A stretch of 64,000 nt of DNA from Thalassovita litoralis (GTDB lineage: Bacteria > Pseudomonadota > Alphaproteobacteria > Rhodobacterales > Rhodobacteraceae), in contig NZ_FXTO01000001.1 in NCBI RefSeq assembly GCF_900182725.1, positions 124,001 through 188,000 on the forward strand. The letters run 5' to 3'. Below the pieces are notes generated by a model, which saw only the letters and a list, made by a program, of their open reading frames with translations, was not told where the DNA came from and ran no database searches. The position numbers and the translations under genes are program-made. Below are positions 8,187-16,955 of the stretch, piece by piece (position 1 is the stretch's first letter; each line of letters starts with the position of its first letter).

Positions 8187-9620
8187 TTAGCCCGCCCGCC
8201 GCAGGCGTGATACCTCTAGCGGGAACACTTTCGCCGGGTTCAGCAGCCACTTGGGATCGAACACATCCTTCACCGCCATCTGAATATCCATATCCTCGGG
8301 CGCGAACTGATCCACCATCAGATCCCGCTTTTCGATCCCCACGCCATGTTCGCCGGTCAGACAGCCCCCCACCTCGACACACAGGCGCAAGATGTCAGCC
8401 CCGAATGCCTCGCACCGTTCCAGATCGCCGGGTTTGTTGGCATTGAACAGGATCAGCGGGTGCATATTACCATCCCCGGCATGGAACACGTTGCCCACGC
8501 CCAGCCCGTATTCCTGGCTCATCTCCCCGATGCGGCGCAGCACATAGGGCAGTTGCGACACCGGGATGGTTCCGTCCAGACACATATAATCGTTGATCTG
8601 CCCCATCGCGCCAAAGGCGGATTTGCGGCCCAGCCAGATTTTCGCGCTTTCCTCGGCACTGGTGCTTTCGCGCAGTTCCACCGGATTGTGGGATCGGGCG
8701 ATTTCCAAAATCAGGTCCAACTGCTCCTTGATCTCGGCATCCGATCCCTCAACCTCGACGATCAGCAAGGCCTCGCAATCGGGATATCCCGCCCCGGCAA
8801 AGGCTTCGGTCGCGCGGATACAGGGGCGGTCCATGAATTCGATGGCAACCGGCAACACACCCGCCTTGATGATGTCGGACACGCATTGGCCCGCCACCTC
8901 GTTACTGTCGAACCCCATCAACACGGGCCGCGCCCCTTCGGGTTTGTGCAGGATGCGCAGGGTGGCTTCGGTCACAACCCCCAACTGCCCCTCGGACCCA
9001 CAGATCACGCCCAGCAGGTCCAGCCCCCCGGCATCCAGGTGTGCGCCGCCGATTTCCAGCACCGTGCCGTCCATCGTCACCAGCGTCACCCCCAGCAGGT
9101 TATTCGTCGTCACGCCATATTTCAGGCAATGCGCCCCGCCGGAATTCATCGCGATATTCCCAGCAATCGCACAGGCCAATTGCGAGGACGGATCGGGCGC
9201 ATAGAAAAAATCGTCCTGCTCGACCGCGCCGGTCACGCTCAGGTTCGTGCGGCCGGTCTGTACCCGGATGAATCGGTTTTCATAATCGGTTTCCAGAACC
9301 GCATTCATCCGCGCCACGCCCAAGATCACCGAATCCGCCGTAGGCAACGCCCCGCCTGCCAGCGACGTTCCTGATCCGCGCGGCACCACAGGCACGCCCA
9401 TGTCGTGGCAAATTCGCAGCACCGCCGCCACTTCGACGGTCGAGGACGGCAATACCGCGCACAGTGGCGGACAGCGATAGGCCGTCAGCGCATCGCATTC
9501 ATAGGCGCGGGTTTCTGCTTCCTCGTGGATCACGGCATCGGTCGGCAGCACCTCTTGCAAGCGCTTCACCAGTTGCGGCTTTTTCGCCATCACCTGCGGG
9601 TCGGGTTTGGGCATTTCCAC
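8187..9620 (-). CDS. glcD: glycolate oxidase, FAD-linked catalytic subunit GlcD
   Basis: This 477-residue protein carries the catalytic site for oxidation of glycolate (and often lactate-like 2-hydroxy acids). The FAD-binding VAO/PCMH domain shows VPRGSGTSLAGGA near residue 80, and the C-terminal cap has GDGNMHPLILFN and GEHGVGIEKR, both typical of GlcD. The GTG at 9620 has AGGAG eight bases upstream; an ATG six bases later is an alternative. It is the first gene of glcDEF. A TTGGT-N11-ACCAA dyad overlaps the region just upstream. Confidence 0.95.
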   Translation of the reverse strand: MEMPKPDPQVMAKKPQLVKRLQEVLPTDAVIHEEAETRAYECDALTAYRCPPLCAVLPSSTVEVAAVLRICHDMGVPVVPRGSGTSLAGGALPTADSVILGVARMNAVLETDYENRFIRVQTGRTNLSVTGAVEQDDFFYAPDPSSQLACAIAGNIAMNSGGAHCLKYGVTTNNLLGVTLVTMDGTVLEIGGAHLDAGGLDLLGVICGSEGQLGVVTEATLRILHKPEGARPVLMGFDSNEVAGQCVSDIIKAGVLPVAIEFMDRPCIRATEAFAGAGYPDCEALLIVEVEGSDAEIKEQLDLILEIARSHNPVELRESTSAEESAKIWLGRKSAFGAMGQINDYMCLDGTIPVSQLPYVLRRIGEMSQEYGLGVGNVFHAGDGNMHPLILFNANKPGDLERCEAFGADILRLCVEVGGCLTGEHGVGIEKRDLMVDQFAPEDMDIQMAVKDVFDPKWLLNPAKVFPLEVSRLRRAG

Positions 9621-9637
9621 GGGGCATACTCCTAAAA

Positions 9638-9658
9638 TTGGTAAAATAATATAACCAA
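9638..9658. promoter_or_regulatory. TTGGT-N11-ACCAA dyad upstream of glcD
   Basis: An AT-rich inverted repeat lies between glcD and the divergent HemJ/CopD-like gene, 18 bases before the glcD start. The half-sites TTGGT/ACCAA resemble those of FadR-subfamily GntR regulators such as PdhR, LldR and GlcC, but those usually have a three-base spacer, so the match is only partial. A role in glycolate control is an inference from position. Confidence 0.3.
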
Positions 9659-9740
9659 AACCACCGTATGCGCAATTCTTTTTGCCGCGGGCTCATGCGG
9701 CATCTTGCGCTTTGCCCCGGACAAAGGCCAGTAAGAGGGC

Positions 9741-10151
9741 ATGGAATGGGTCAAGATCATACATATTCTCTGCGTGATGGGCTGGATGACCAGCATCTTC
9801 GCAGTGCCGCGCGCGCTGATCTATTGGAAGCGCGAATATGACCGCTTGGGCGAATTCGGGCCGCTGGGCGACCTGACGGTTCGTTTATATCGGTTTTCCG
9901 CCGGTCTGGCCGTGATCGCCATCGCCACTGGGCTGTGGCTGGCGCATGATCTGGGCTGGCCCGCATGGGTTCACCTGAAACTGACGCTGGTCGCGCTGCT
10001 GGCGGGGCATTACATCTGGACCGGCAAGCTGGTCATACGCGCCAAACGGGGCGAATTCCGCGATTCGGAACTGTTCTTGCGGATTTTCAACGAAATCAGC
10101 GTCTTCGTCGCCATTGCCATTCTGTGGGCCGTGGTCGCCAAACCGTTCTGA
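9741..10151 (+). CDS. HemJ/CopD-like four-helix membrane protein
   Basis: This 136-residue inner-membrane protein has four predicted helices (about 5-22, 52-72, 78-96 and 116-134). His8 in the first helix and Lys80 in the VHLKLTL motif match the invariant His and Lys of HemJ, the protoporphyrinogen oxidase of many bacteria, and the IHIL...GWMTSIFAVPRALIYW start is of the same kind. HemJ genes in this group are usually nearer YLWIKALH at the start, so this may be a paralogue labelled CopD family. It is followed three bases later by a DUF599 gene, so the two are probably co-transcribed. Function uncertain. Confidence 0.7.
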   Translation: MEWVKIIHILCVMGWMTSIFAVPRALIYWKREYDRLGEFGPLGDLTVRLYRFSAGLAVIAIATGLWLAHDLGWPAWVHLKLTLVALLAGHYIWTGKLVIRAKRGEFRDSELFLRIFNEISVFVAIAILWAVVAKPF

Positions 10152-10154
10152 CGC

Positions 10155-10898
10155 ATGAGCTGGGCCGAACGCCTGACCCTGTTCACCGCGCTGGATTATG
10201 TCGCGCTGGCGGGCCTGTTGATTGCATGGCTGGGTATTGGCTGGCTGATCGAACACCCCAGCGCCCGCCGCCCGTCCGTGTCGCGCCTGATGGCCGAATA
10301 TCGCCGCGAGTGGATGCGCCAGATGGTCACGCGCGAACCGCGCATTTTTGACGCCCAAACCCTTTCGACCCTGCGACAAAGCACATCTTTCTTTGCCTCT
10401 GCCGCGATGCTGGCCATCGGTGGGGTGCTGGCGGCGATTGGCAATGCCGAACAGCTGGTCGGCGTGGCACAGGATCTGTCCATTTCCCGTGATCCGAAAT
10501 TCGTATGGGAAATGAAGCTGCTGGTCATCATGTTCTTTCTGACCAACGCATTTTTGAAATTCGTGTGGTCGCATCGGCTGTTTGGATATTGCGCCGTGCT
10601 GATGGGGGCCGTCCCCAATAACCCGGCAGACCCGGTTGCCCTGCCCCGCGCGGCCAAGGCCGGGGAACTGAACATCACCGCCGCCCGCAGCTATAACCAA
10701 GGGCTGCGATCCGTCTATTTCGCGCTTGGCTCAACGGCGTGGCTCTTGGGACCATCGGCATTGCTGGCGGCTGTCGCTGTCACGGTCTGGGTATTGTGGC
10801 GCCGCGAATTTGCGTCGCGCTCGCGTCAATTCCTGATTGGGAACGCGGATGGGATGGGCCACACGGGAACGTCATCCAACAAGCATTCTAAACCGTGA
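10155..10898 (+). CDS. DUF599 family membrane protein
   Basis: This 247-residue integral membrane protein is recognised as DUF599 from the N-terminal TALDYVALAGLLIAWLGI, the central FFASAAMLAIGGVLA helix and the RSYNQGLRSVYFALG segment. It has about four membrane helices (roughly 12-32, 75-95, 115-135 and 190-215) and no visible catalytic motif. Three bases separate it from the preceding HemJ/CopD-like gene and 12 bases from the following small secreted protein, which suggests one transcript. No function is known for the family. Confidence 0.75.
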   Translation: MSWAERLTLFTALDYVALAGLLIAWLGIGWLIEHPSARRPSVSRLMAEYRREWMRQMVTREPRIFDAQTLSTLRQSTSFFASAAMLAIGGVLAAIGNAEQLVGVAQDLSISRDPKFVWEMKLLVIMFFLTNAFLKFVWSHRLFGYCAVLMGAVPNNPADPVALPRAAKAGELNITAARSYNQGLRSVYFALGSTAWLLGPSALLAAVAVTVWVLWRREFASRSRQFLIGNADGMGHTGTSSNKHSKP

Positions 10899-10910
10899 TA
10901 CGGTAACTTT

Positions 10911-11270
10911 ATGACTCGCACCCTGATTTTTCTTCTTGGCATTCTGGCCGCAACCCCCATCTTTGCCGATCCCCCACAGGTGGAAAACGTCACGACCGAA
11001 CGGGCCGGTATGGGCTGGCGCATTAATGTCACCCTGTCGCACCCAGACAGGGGATGGAACCATTTTGCCGATGGCTGGGAAGTACTGGATGCTGATGGCC
11101 GCAGGCTGGGTTATCGGGAACTGATGCACCCCCATGATCACGAACAACCCTTTACCCGGTCGCTGTTCAACGTGATGATCCCCGATGGCACGCGCACGTT
11201 TTTTATCCGCGCCCATTGTTCCCAAAGCGGTTGGGCTGAAACGCTGACCAAGGTCGCGCTGCGCCACTGA
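10911..11270 (+). CDS. hypothetical secreted protein, 119 residues
   Basis: I do not recognise this protein. It starts with a clear signal peptide (MTRTLIFLLGILAATPIFA), leaving about 100 mature residues rich in aromatic and His residues (for example RELMHPHDHEQPF) and with a single Cys near residue 105. It would be periplasmic, with a compact beta-sandwich-like composition. It follows DUF599 after 12 bases, and its stop is eight bases from the convergent stop of the large membrane protein gene. Start and stop are well placed and codon use is like that of its neighbours, so it is probably real. Confidence 0.65.
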   Translation: MTRTLIFLLGILAATPIFADPPQVENVTTERAGMGWRINVTLSHPDRGWNHFADGWEVLDADGRRLGYRELMHPHDHEQPFTRSLFNVMIPDGTRTFFIRAHCSQSGWAETLTKVALRH

Positions 11271-11278
11271 CCTGTGCC

Positions 11279-13324
11279 TTATCGGCGGCCTTCGCGCAGC
11301 CAACCGATCAGCGTCAACCCCAGCACCAGAACCAGCACCAACCACGCAGGCAACAGCGGCACCTGCGTCACCGCCAGCGTTTCATAGGCCTCGCGCGGGG
11401 TCAGCCCGATCCAGCCCCGCCCCGCCGCCGGACGCCCGGCCCGCACATCGCGGATGCTTGGCAACCCATCGCTAAGCCGTAGCACACCGCCCCGCAGCGC
11501 ATCCACCGCCGGTTCCATCACATCGCCACTGGCAATGGTTGCCTCGAACTCCTTAGGGGCGGACGGGCCAAGACCGATCACCGCATCTTTGTCGCCATTT
11601 GCCAGCGTATACAGGCCAATTTCCGGGCCTTCATACTCCGCCTCGAACCGGCCCGGTGAAACTTCGGTCATGGGCAGAACCACCTGTTCACCCGATGGCG
11701 TGGTCACGGTCACGGCTCCGACATCCCCCGTCAGCGACCGGCGCACGATCTTCATCCGCTGCCCCACGGGTTCGGCCCACAGCGCCTCTTCTTCCAGCTC
11801 GGGTTCTTTCATCATCCAATGGGCCAGACGGCGCAGCAGTTCCAACTGCGGGCCGCCACCTTCGAAACCGCGATCCCACAGCCACGCTTGATCCGAGGCC
11901 AGCAACGCCACGCGCCCTTCGCCCACCCGATCCAGAATCAGCAGCGGCTTATCTTCGTACCCGGACATAACCACATTGCCCGCGCTTGGCTCTACCTCGA
12001 CCTGCCGCAACCAGCGGCCCCAATCACCACCACCCTGCGGGGCCAACCCTGCTGTGACCGGATGGCGCTGCCCCAGGTCCGTCACCGCCGGGCGATACCC
12101 CTGTTCGATCACCCGCGCCGATGGCCGCGCCGGAACAATTGCAGACAGCGGGGAACGGTAAATGGAATCCGCGCTAGCAAAATCCGGCCCCGCCGCGATC
12201 AGCACCGCGCCACCCTTTTGGACGTAGTTCACCACGTTATCCAAGTAGATCGAGGGCAAAATCCCCCGCCGTTTGTACCGATCAAAAATGATCAGGTCGA
12301 AATCGTCGATCTTTTCCAGAAACAGTTCCCGTGTTGGAAAGGCGATCAGCGACAATTCCGCCACCGGCACCCCGTCCTGTTTTTCCGGCGGGCGCAAAAT
12401 CGTGAAATGCACCAGATCAACGGAACTGTCGGATTTCAGCAGGTTGCGCCATGTCCGCCCCCCCGGATGCGGCTCGCCACTGACCAGCAGCACCCGCAAC
12501 CGATCCCGCACGCCATTGATCTGCACCACGGCGCTGTTATTGCGATCCGTCAATTCGCCCTCTGCCAAGGGCAGCGAAAACCGGATCACGTTCATCCCGC
12601 CATGATCCAGCGTCAGCGGCAATTCGATGGGCCGCCCGACAGGCACCGAAAACGGCCCCATTTCCCGCCCATCCACAGAAACCTCCATCAAGGTTTCCGA
12701 CACGCCGGGCGGAAAGGCACCCATATCTTCGATCCGCAGTTTCAGCGTGATCGGTTCGCCCAGAATGGCAAAGGCCGGGGCATTTTCCACGATCAGGCGG
12801 CGGTCCCAATCCTGTGGCTGGCCCGACAACAGCACATGCAGCGGCGCGGGCAGATCGGGGGCGCGATCCAGATCATGCACCTGCCCATCGGTCAGCGCCA
12901 CGATCCCGGCAATCCGTCCATTGGGTTCTTCGGCCAATGCCTCGGCCAGTTTGCTGAACAACAAGGTGCCACTGTCGTCGGGACCGTCGCCCACCGCGAT
13001 CCGGCGCACCTCGGTCCCCGGACGGGCGCGCAATTGCGCCTCCAGCGTATCGGCGGCTGTCGCCACCTGCGCGGGCCGATCTGCCAACCGCTGACTGGCC
13101 GATCCATCCACCAGCATCAGCACGATATCAGACAACGCCCCGCGTTCTTCGGTCCGCAGGGATGGGCCGGACAGGGCCGCCAGCACCACCAGCCCGGCCA
13201 GACCGCGCCAGACCCAGCCCGCCAAACCGCGCCACAGCGCCAGCCCGGCCATCACCAGAACCAGCCCGGCCAATACCCCCCAGACAACCCAGGGCAAAAG
13301 CGGATCAAAGATAACCGAACTCAT
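11279..13324 (-). CDS. large membrane protein of the MoxR/DUF58/DUF4159 operon
   Basis: This 681-residue protein has two N-terminal membrane helices (about 10-30 and 35-52) and one at the C-terminus (about 652-672), with a large soluble part between. The segment MLVDGSAS near residue 70 looks like a DxSxS metal site of a von Willebrand factor A domain, although no full VWA domain is obvious. The middle (FDLIIFDRYKRR, then a GGAVLIAAGPDF block) resembles the class I glutamine-amidotransferase-like domain found in such BatA-type membrane proteins, without a visible catalytic Cys. It overlaps the DUF4159 gene by four bases, so it is the last gene of a coupled operon. Its biochemical role is unknown. 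Confidence 0.75.
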   Translation of the reverse strand: MSSVIFDPLLPWVVWGVLAGLVLVMAGLALWRGLAGWVWRGLAGLVVLAALSGPSLRTEERGALSDIVLMLVDGSASQRLADRPAQVATAADTLEAQLRARPGTEVRRIAVGDGPDDSGTLLFSKLAEALAEEPNGRIAGIVALTDGQVHDLDRAPDLPAPLHVLLSGQPQDWDRRLIVENAPAFAILGEPITLKLRIEDMGAFPPGVSETLMEVSVDGREMGPFSVPVGRPIELPLTLDHGGMNVIRFSLPLAEGELTDRNNSAVVQINGVRDRLRVLLVSGEPHPGGRTWRNLLKSDSSVDLVHFTILRPPEKQDGVPVAELSLIAFPTRELFLEKIDDFDLIIFDRYKRRGILPSIYLDNVVNYVQKGGAVLIAAGPDFASADSIYRSPLSAIVPARPSARVIEQGYRPAVTDLGQRHPVTAGLAPQGGGDWGRWLRQVEVEPSAGNVVMSGYEDKPLLILDRVGEGRVALLASDQAWLWDRGFEGGGPQLELLRRLAHWMMKEPELEEEALWAEPVGQRMKIVRRSLTGDVGAVTVTTPSGEQVVLPMTEVSPGRFEAEYEGPEIGLYTLANGDKDAVIGLGPSAPKEFEATIASGDVMEPAVDALRGGVLRLSDGLPSIRDVRAGRPAAGRGWIGLTPREAYETLAVTQVPLLPAWLVLVLVLGLTLIGWLREGRR

Positions 13325-16080
13325 TGTCCCAACCTGTCCAGCAGCGCAGGCACATGGACCTGATCGGATTTGTAATTGCCGGTCAGCACATGCATCACCA
13401 GATTCACCCCAAAGCGATAGGCCAGTTCCCGCTGCCGTTCCCCGGTATAGCCACGCCCCACAGGATACAGCGGATTGCCCCGTTCATCCGTGGCCCATGC
13501 CGCCGCCCAGTCATTGCCGCCAATCACCACCGGCGTCACCCCGTCATTCAGATTGCGGAATGGCATCCCATCCACCTTTTCCGCACCGGGCGGTGCCGCT
13601 TCGACCCAGACATCGCGGCTGTTGAACCGCCCCGGAAAATCCTGCAACAGGTAAAACGCCCGCGTCACCACATGATCCTGCGGCACGGGTTCCAACGGCG
13701 GAATATCCAGCGGGGCCGCCAGTTGCCGCAGTTTCCGCCCATTCGGGCTGGAAGCACCATACCGGGCAATATCAGCGTCCCGCGTGTCAAACAGGATCAT
13801 CCCCCCCGACCGTAAATAGCGGTTCAAACGGGCATAGGCCGCATCCGACGGCATCGTCTGTGCCGCCGTAATCGGCCAGTAAATCACCGGAAAGAACCCC
13901 AATTCATCCCTTTCCAAATCCACGCCGATCGGGGCATCGGGTTCAACCGTCGTGCGAAAAAACAGCACATCCGAAAGCCCCATCAAACCCGCCTGTGAAA
14001 TCCGGTCCTGTTCGGCGTCACCCGTTTTCACATAGGCCAGCACCACCTCGTGCGTGGCTGTGATTGCGCGGGTATCATCCACGGGCCGATCCTGCGCATA
14101 TGCCGGATGCGGCTGCGCGGGGATCAGCAGCGCCATCAGAACCAGTGCCGCCGCCCGCGCCCCGATCAACCGCCCCGACAGCGCCAGCGATGCCAGCACA
14201 TCCGCCAACAGCAGCACAATCGCAGCGGCCAACAGATAGCCTCCCAACGGCATTTCATCTGCGCGGGCCATACCTGTCACCGGAATCCGCGCAGGCCAGT
14301 CAAAGGCCCGCAATTCCCGGTCCGCCGCCATCGCGTTCACCGCCAGCCTGCGATCATCGTTCTGATAAACACCGGGGCGCAGATCCGGCCCCAGCCGTGC
14401 CTGCGCCAATTCCGCGCCATCCACCCCCGGCAGATTGCCCGCATCGGCCACACGCCCGAACCCGTCCATCACCTGCAAGGGTTTCCAAACCGTTCCGGCC
14501 AGATCACCCACTTCGGGCTGCGCCATCGCAGAGGAGACAGAAAGCCGTTCCAACATCTGAACGAACAGGCCGGACAGGGGCAGGCTGCTCCATTCCGCGT
14601 TGGCGGTGACGTGGAACAGCACCGCTTGGCCCTGTCCGACTTTCTTGCGCGTCACCAGCGGCGTGCCATCGCTAAGCTGCGCGATCACCCGATCCGCCAA
14701 TGTGGGATCAGGCTGCGCCATCACCTGCGCCGACACCTGCACGTCCGCCGGGATGGGCAGGCCATAAAACGGGCTGTTTTCAGCAAAAGGCGCCAGCGTC
14801 TTGGGTTCGCCCCAACTCATTGCGCCGCCCACTGTGCGCCCGCCTGTGCGCAACCGCACCGGCATCAACGGGTCTTCGTTATCCCGGCTCACCTTGCTGG
14901 CGGCCAGTCGCGGCCCAGCGAAACGCACCAGAATGCCGCCCTGTTCAACCCAATCCAGAACGGCCTGTTCCTCGCCCTCGGCTAGGGTGGCGACATCGGC
15001 CAGAACGATCACATCGGGATTGGCCGGGATCACATCCATCAACGGCCCGGTCAGCAAATCAGCCGACGGACCCAAGGCCTGCGTCAGGTAATGCAGCGGG
15101 GCCAACAGCTCCAACCCTTCGCGGTCGTCCCGCCCCGCAATCAGTGCCACTTCGCGGCGGCGCAAGCTGTCATCGGTCAGCGCCACCGCCCCGGCAGAGC
15201 GCACGCCTTCCAGTTCAAACCGCGTGACACGGGCGCGCATTTCCGCAGGCAGGATCAGCGTTCCGCTGGCCTGTTCGGCCCCATCCTCGAACCGCAGCGG
15301 CAACCGCGCCAGCACCCGCTGCACCCCATTCGGATCGCGCCCATGCGCCGCAACCGTCACGTCCCGCGCCGGGCCGGGAGCAGACCGCAGCGCCGTCAGC
15401 GCAATACCGCCATCCGCGAATTGCGCCGGGCGCAGGCCAATCACCGCCCGCCAGCTTTCATAGACACTGACCGGCCCGTGATCCTCTAGCGCGGCCAAAA
15501 CATCCGCCTGCCCCGGCCACGCCACGCCATCAGACAGCCACAGCGTTTCAAACGTGTCCCCGCCCAGCGCCGCAATCGCCCGTTCCGCATCGGGTTCCCA
15601 CGGCAGCGGTCCCATCCCGGTCAGCCGCCCGCGCCATGCCTGTGCAGTCTGGAACTGCACCGGCTGCGGATCGCTCAGCCGCAGCACCGCCACAGGCCGC
15701 CCGCTGCGCCCGGCATCCATCAGCAATTGCGCCGCCTGTTCAGACCGCAAGGCCCAGTCCTGCGCCCCGGTCCAGCCGCCATCCATCACGATCAGCATCG
15801 GGCCAGTTCCGGCCCCACGATCCGTTTCAGGGTTCAGCACTGGCCCTGCCAATCCCACAATCACCGCCGCTGCCGCCAGCATCCGCAGCAACAGCAACCA
15901 CCACGGAGTTCGATCCGTGACCGTATCGTCGTCCTTTAGCCCCAACAGCAGCGCCACACCCGGAAAGCGCCGCCGGATCGGTGCAGGCGGCACCGCCCGC
16001 AAAATCAGCCATAGCACCGGCAACACGGCCAATGCCCACAATAGCCACGGCGCGGCAAATCCGATCGGCCCCAGCATCAT
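13321..16080 (-). CDS. DUF4159 protein with BatA-like N-terminal membrane domain
   Basis: This protein of about 919 residues begins with the aerotolerance-regulator (BatA) N-terminal domain: two helices around GFAAPWLLWALAVLPVLWLI followed by RRRFPGVALLLGL. The middle is a large soluble region with a TRKKVGQGQAVLFHVTANAEW block, a central hydrophobic stretch follows near residues 640-690, and the DUF4159 domain fills the last 220 residues (VILAYVKTGD-like start, SGGMILFDTRD motif). The ATG at 16080 overlaps the stop of the DUF58 gene (ATGA); an in-frame ATG at 16077 is an alternative. The family is common in alphaproteobacteria beside MoxR and DUF58. It probably sits in the inner membrane with a periplasmic part. 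Function unknown. Confidence 0.8.
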   Translation of the reverse strand: MMLGPIGFAAPWLLWALAVLPVLWLILRAVPPAPIRRRFPGVALLLGLKDDDTVTDRTPWWLLLLRMLAAAAVIVGLAGPVLNPETDRGAGTGPMLIVMDGGWTGAQDWALRSEQAAQLLMDAGRSGRPVAVLRLSDPQPVQFQTAQAWRGRLTGMGPLPWEPDAERAIAALGGDTFETLWLSDGVAWPGQADVLAALEDHGPVSVYESWRAVIGLRPAQFADGGIALTALRSAPGPARDVTVAAHGRDPNGVQRVLARLPLRFEDGAEQASGTLILPAEMRARVTRFELEGVRSAGAVALTDDSLRRREVALIAGRDDREGLELLAPLHYLTQALGPSADLLTGPLMDVIPANPDVIVLADVATLAEGEEQAVLDWVEQGGILVRFAGPRLAASKVSRDNEDPLMPVRLRTGGRTVGGAMSWGEPKTLAPFAENSPFYGLPIPADVQVSAQVMAQPDPTLADRVIAQLSDGTPLVTRKKVGQGQAVLFHVTANAEWSSLPLSGLFVQMLERLSVSSAMAQPEVGDLAGTVWKPLQVMDGFGRVADAGNLPGVDGAELAQARLGPDLRPGVYQNDDRRLAVNAMAADRELRAFDWPARIPVTGMARADEMPLGGYLLAAAIVLLLADVLASLALSGRLIGARAAALVLMALLIPAQPHPAYAQDRPVDDTRAITATHEVVLAYVKTGDAEQDRISQAGLMGLSDVLFFRTTVEPDAPIGVDLERDELGFFPVIYWPITAAQTMPSDAAYARLNRYLRSGGMILFDTRDADIARYGASSPNGRKLRQLAAPLDIPPLEPVPQDHVVTRAFYLLQDFPGRFNSRDVWVEAAPPGAEKVDGMPFRNLNDGVTPVVIGGNDWAAAWATDERGNPLYPVGRGYTGERQRELAYRFGVNLVMHVLTGNYKSDQVHVPALLDRLGQ

Positions 16081-16955
16081 GCCCCTGTCCCCCGGTTCAA
16101 GGCCTGCCACAACCACAACAACGCCACCTGTGCGCTGTCATTGGTGTGGTGGGTCTGAAACTGCCAGCCCGTTGCCCGGCACAGGTTGGCCAGCTCATCC
16201 TTGCGCACGGCCAACCGACGCAGATACCGATCCCGCAGATCTCCCGCTTTCAGGGTTTCATGCACCACCGTGCCGCCCATGCTTTCAAAAATCGTGCGTC
16301 CCGTAAATGGAAACGCTTCTTCGGACGGGTCCAACACCTGCAACAACACGCCCCGCACCCCACGATCCGCCGCCTTGGTCAGCGCCGCTGTCACCGCTGA
16401 CAGATCGCCCATGAAATCGGACATGAATACCGCCCGCGCATGAGGGATCATCGCACGGGATTCGGGTTCGGCGTAATCTTCGGGGGCGTCTATGCTGAAA
16501 AATTCGGCCAGACGCAGAATTTGGTTATTCCCCCGGCGCGGCGGCAGGCTGGTGCCGGTCAACCCCACCCGTTCGCCCCCACGCACCAGCAGGATTGCCA
16601 CCGCCAGCGCCAAAACACGGGCGCGATCCACTTTTTCCGGCAGGGTTTGCCCAGACGCAAACCGCATCGAAGCGGACTGATCCACCCATAGCATCACGCT
16701 TTGGGCAATCTGCCATTCGCGTTCACGCACATATTGCGCATCCCCCCGCGCGGACCGGCGCCAGTCGATCATGCGACGGCTATCGCCCGGCTGCACCGGA
16801 CGGTATTGCCAAAAATCATCGCCCAGCCCTGCACGGCGGCGGCCATGTTCCCCCAACAGAACAGTCCCCGCCAAATGTTCGGCCCGTGCCAGAAGCGGCG
16901 GCAAATGCGCCGCCTGTTCTTCGGCCCGAACACGCAAGGGGGACGGATCGCTCAC
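16077..16955 (-). CDS. DUF58 domain-containing protein
   Basis: This 292-residue protein has the DUF58 signature RRMIDWRRSARGD followed by REREW near residues 60-80, and a partial VWA-like strand with LWVDQSASMRF (D-x-S-x-S) just after. DUF58 proteins work with MoxR AAA+ ATPases in assembling or inserting metal or membrane complexes. It overlaps the MoxR gene by four bases at its start (16952-16955) and the DUF4159 gene at its end, so all are translationally coupled. There is no signal peptide or membrane helix. Confidence 0.87.
   Translation of the reverse strand: MSDPSPLRVRAEEQAAHLPPLLARAEHLAGTVLLGEHGRRRAGLGDDFWQYRPVQPGDSRRMIDWRRSARGDAQYVREREWQIAQSVMLWVDQSASMRFASGQTLPEKVDRARVLALAVAILLVRGGERVGLTGTSLPPRRGNNQILRLAEFFSIDAPEDYAEPESRAMIPHARAVFMSDFMGDLSAVTAALTKAADRGVRGVLLQVLDPSEEAFPFTGRTIFESMGGTVVHETLKAGDLRDRYLRRLAVRKDELANLCRATGWQFQTHHTNDSAQVALLWLWQALNRGTGA

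Noticed and set aside
7020-8446. Plus-strand frames of 88 to 400 codons over glcE and glcD
   Set aside because: All antisense to well-supported glycolate oxidase genes and of extreme Pro/Arg/His composition.
11819-13363. Long plus-strand frame (about 510 codons) over the large membrane protein gene
   Set aside because: Product is Arg/Pro/His/Gln-rich with no family features, and it is antisense to a well-formed membrane protein gene that overlaps its operon neighbour.
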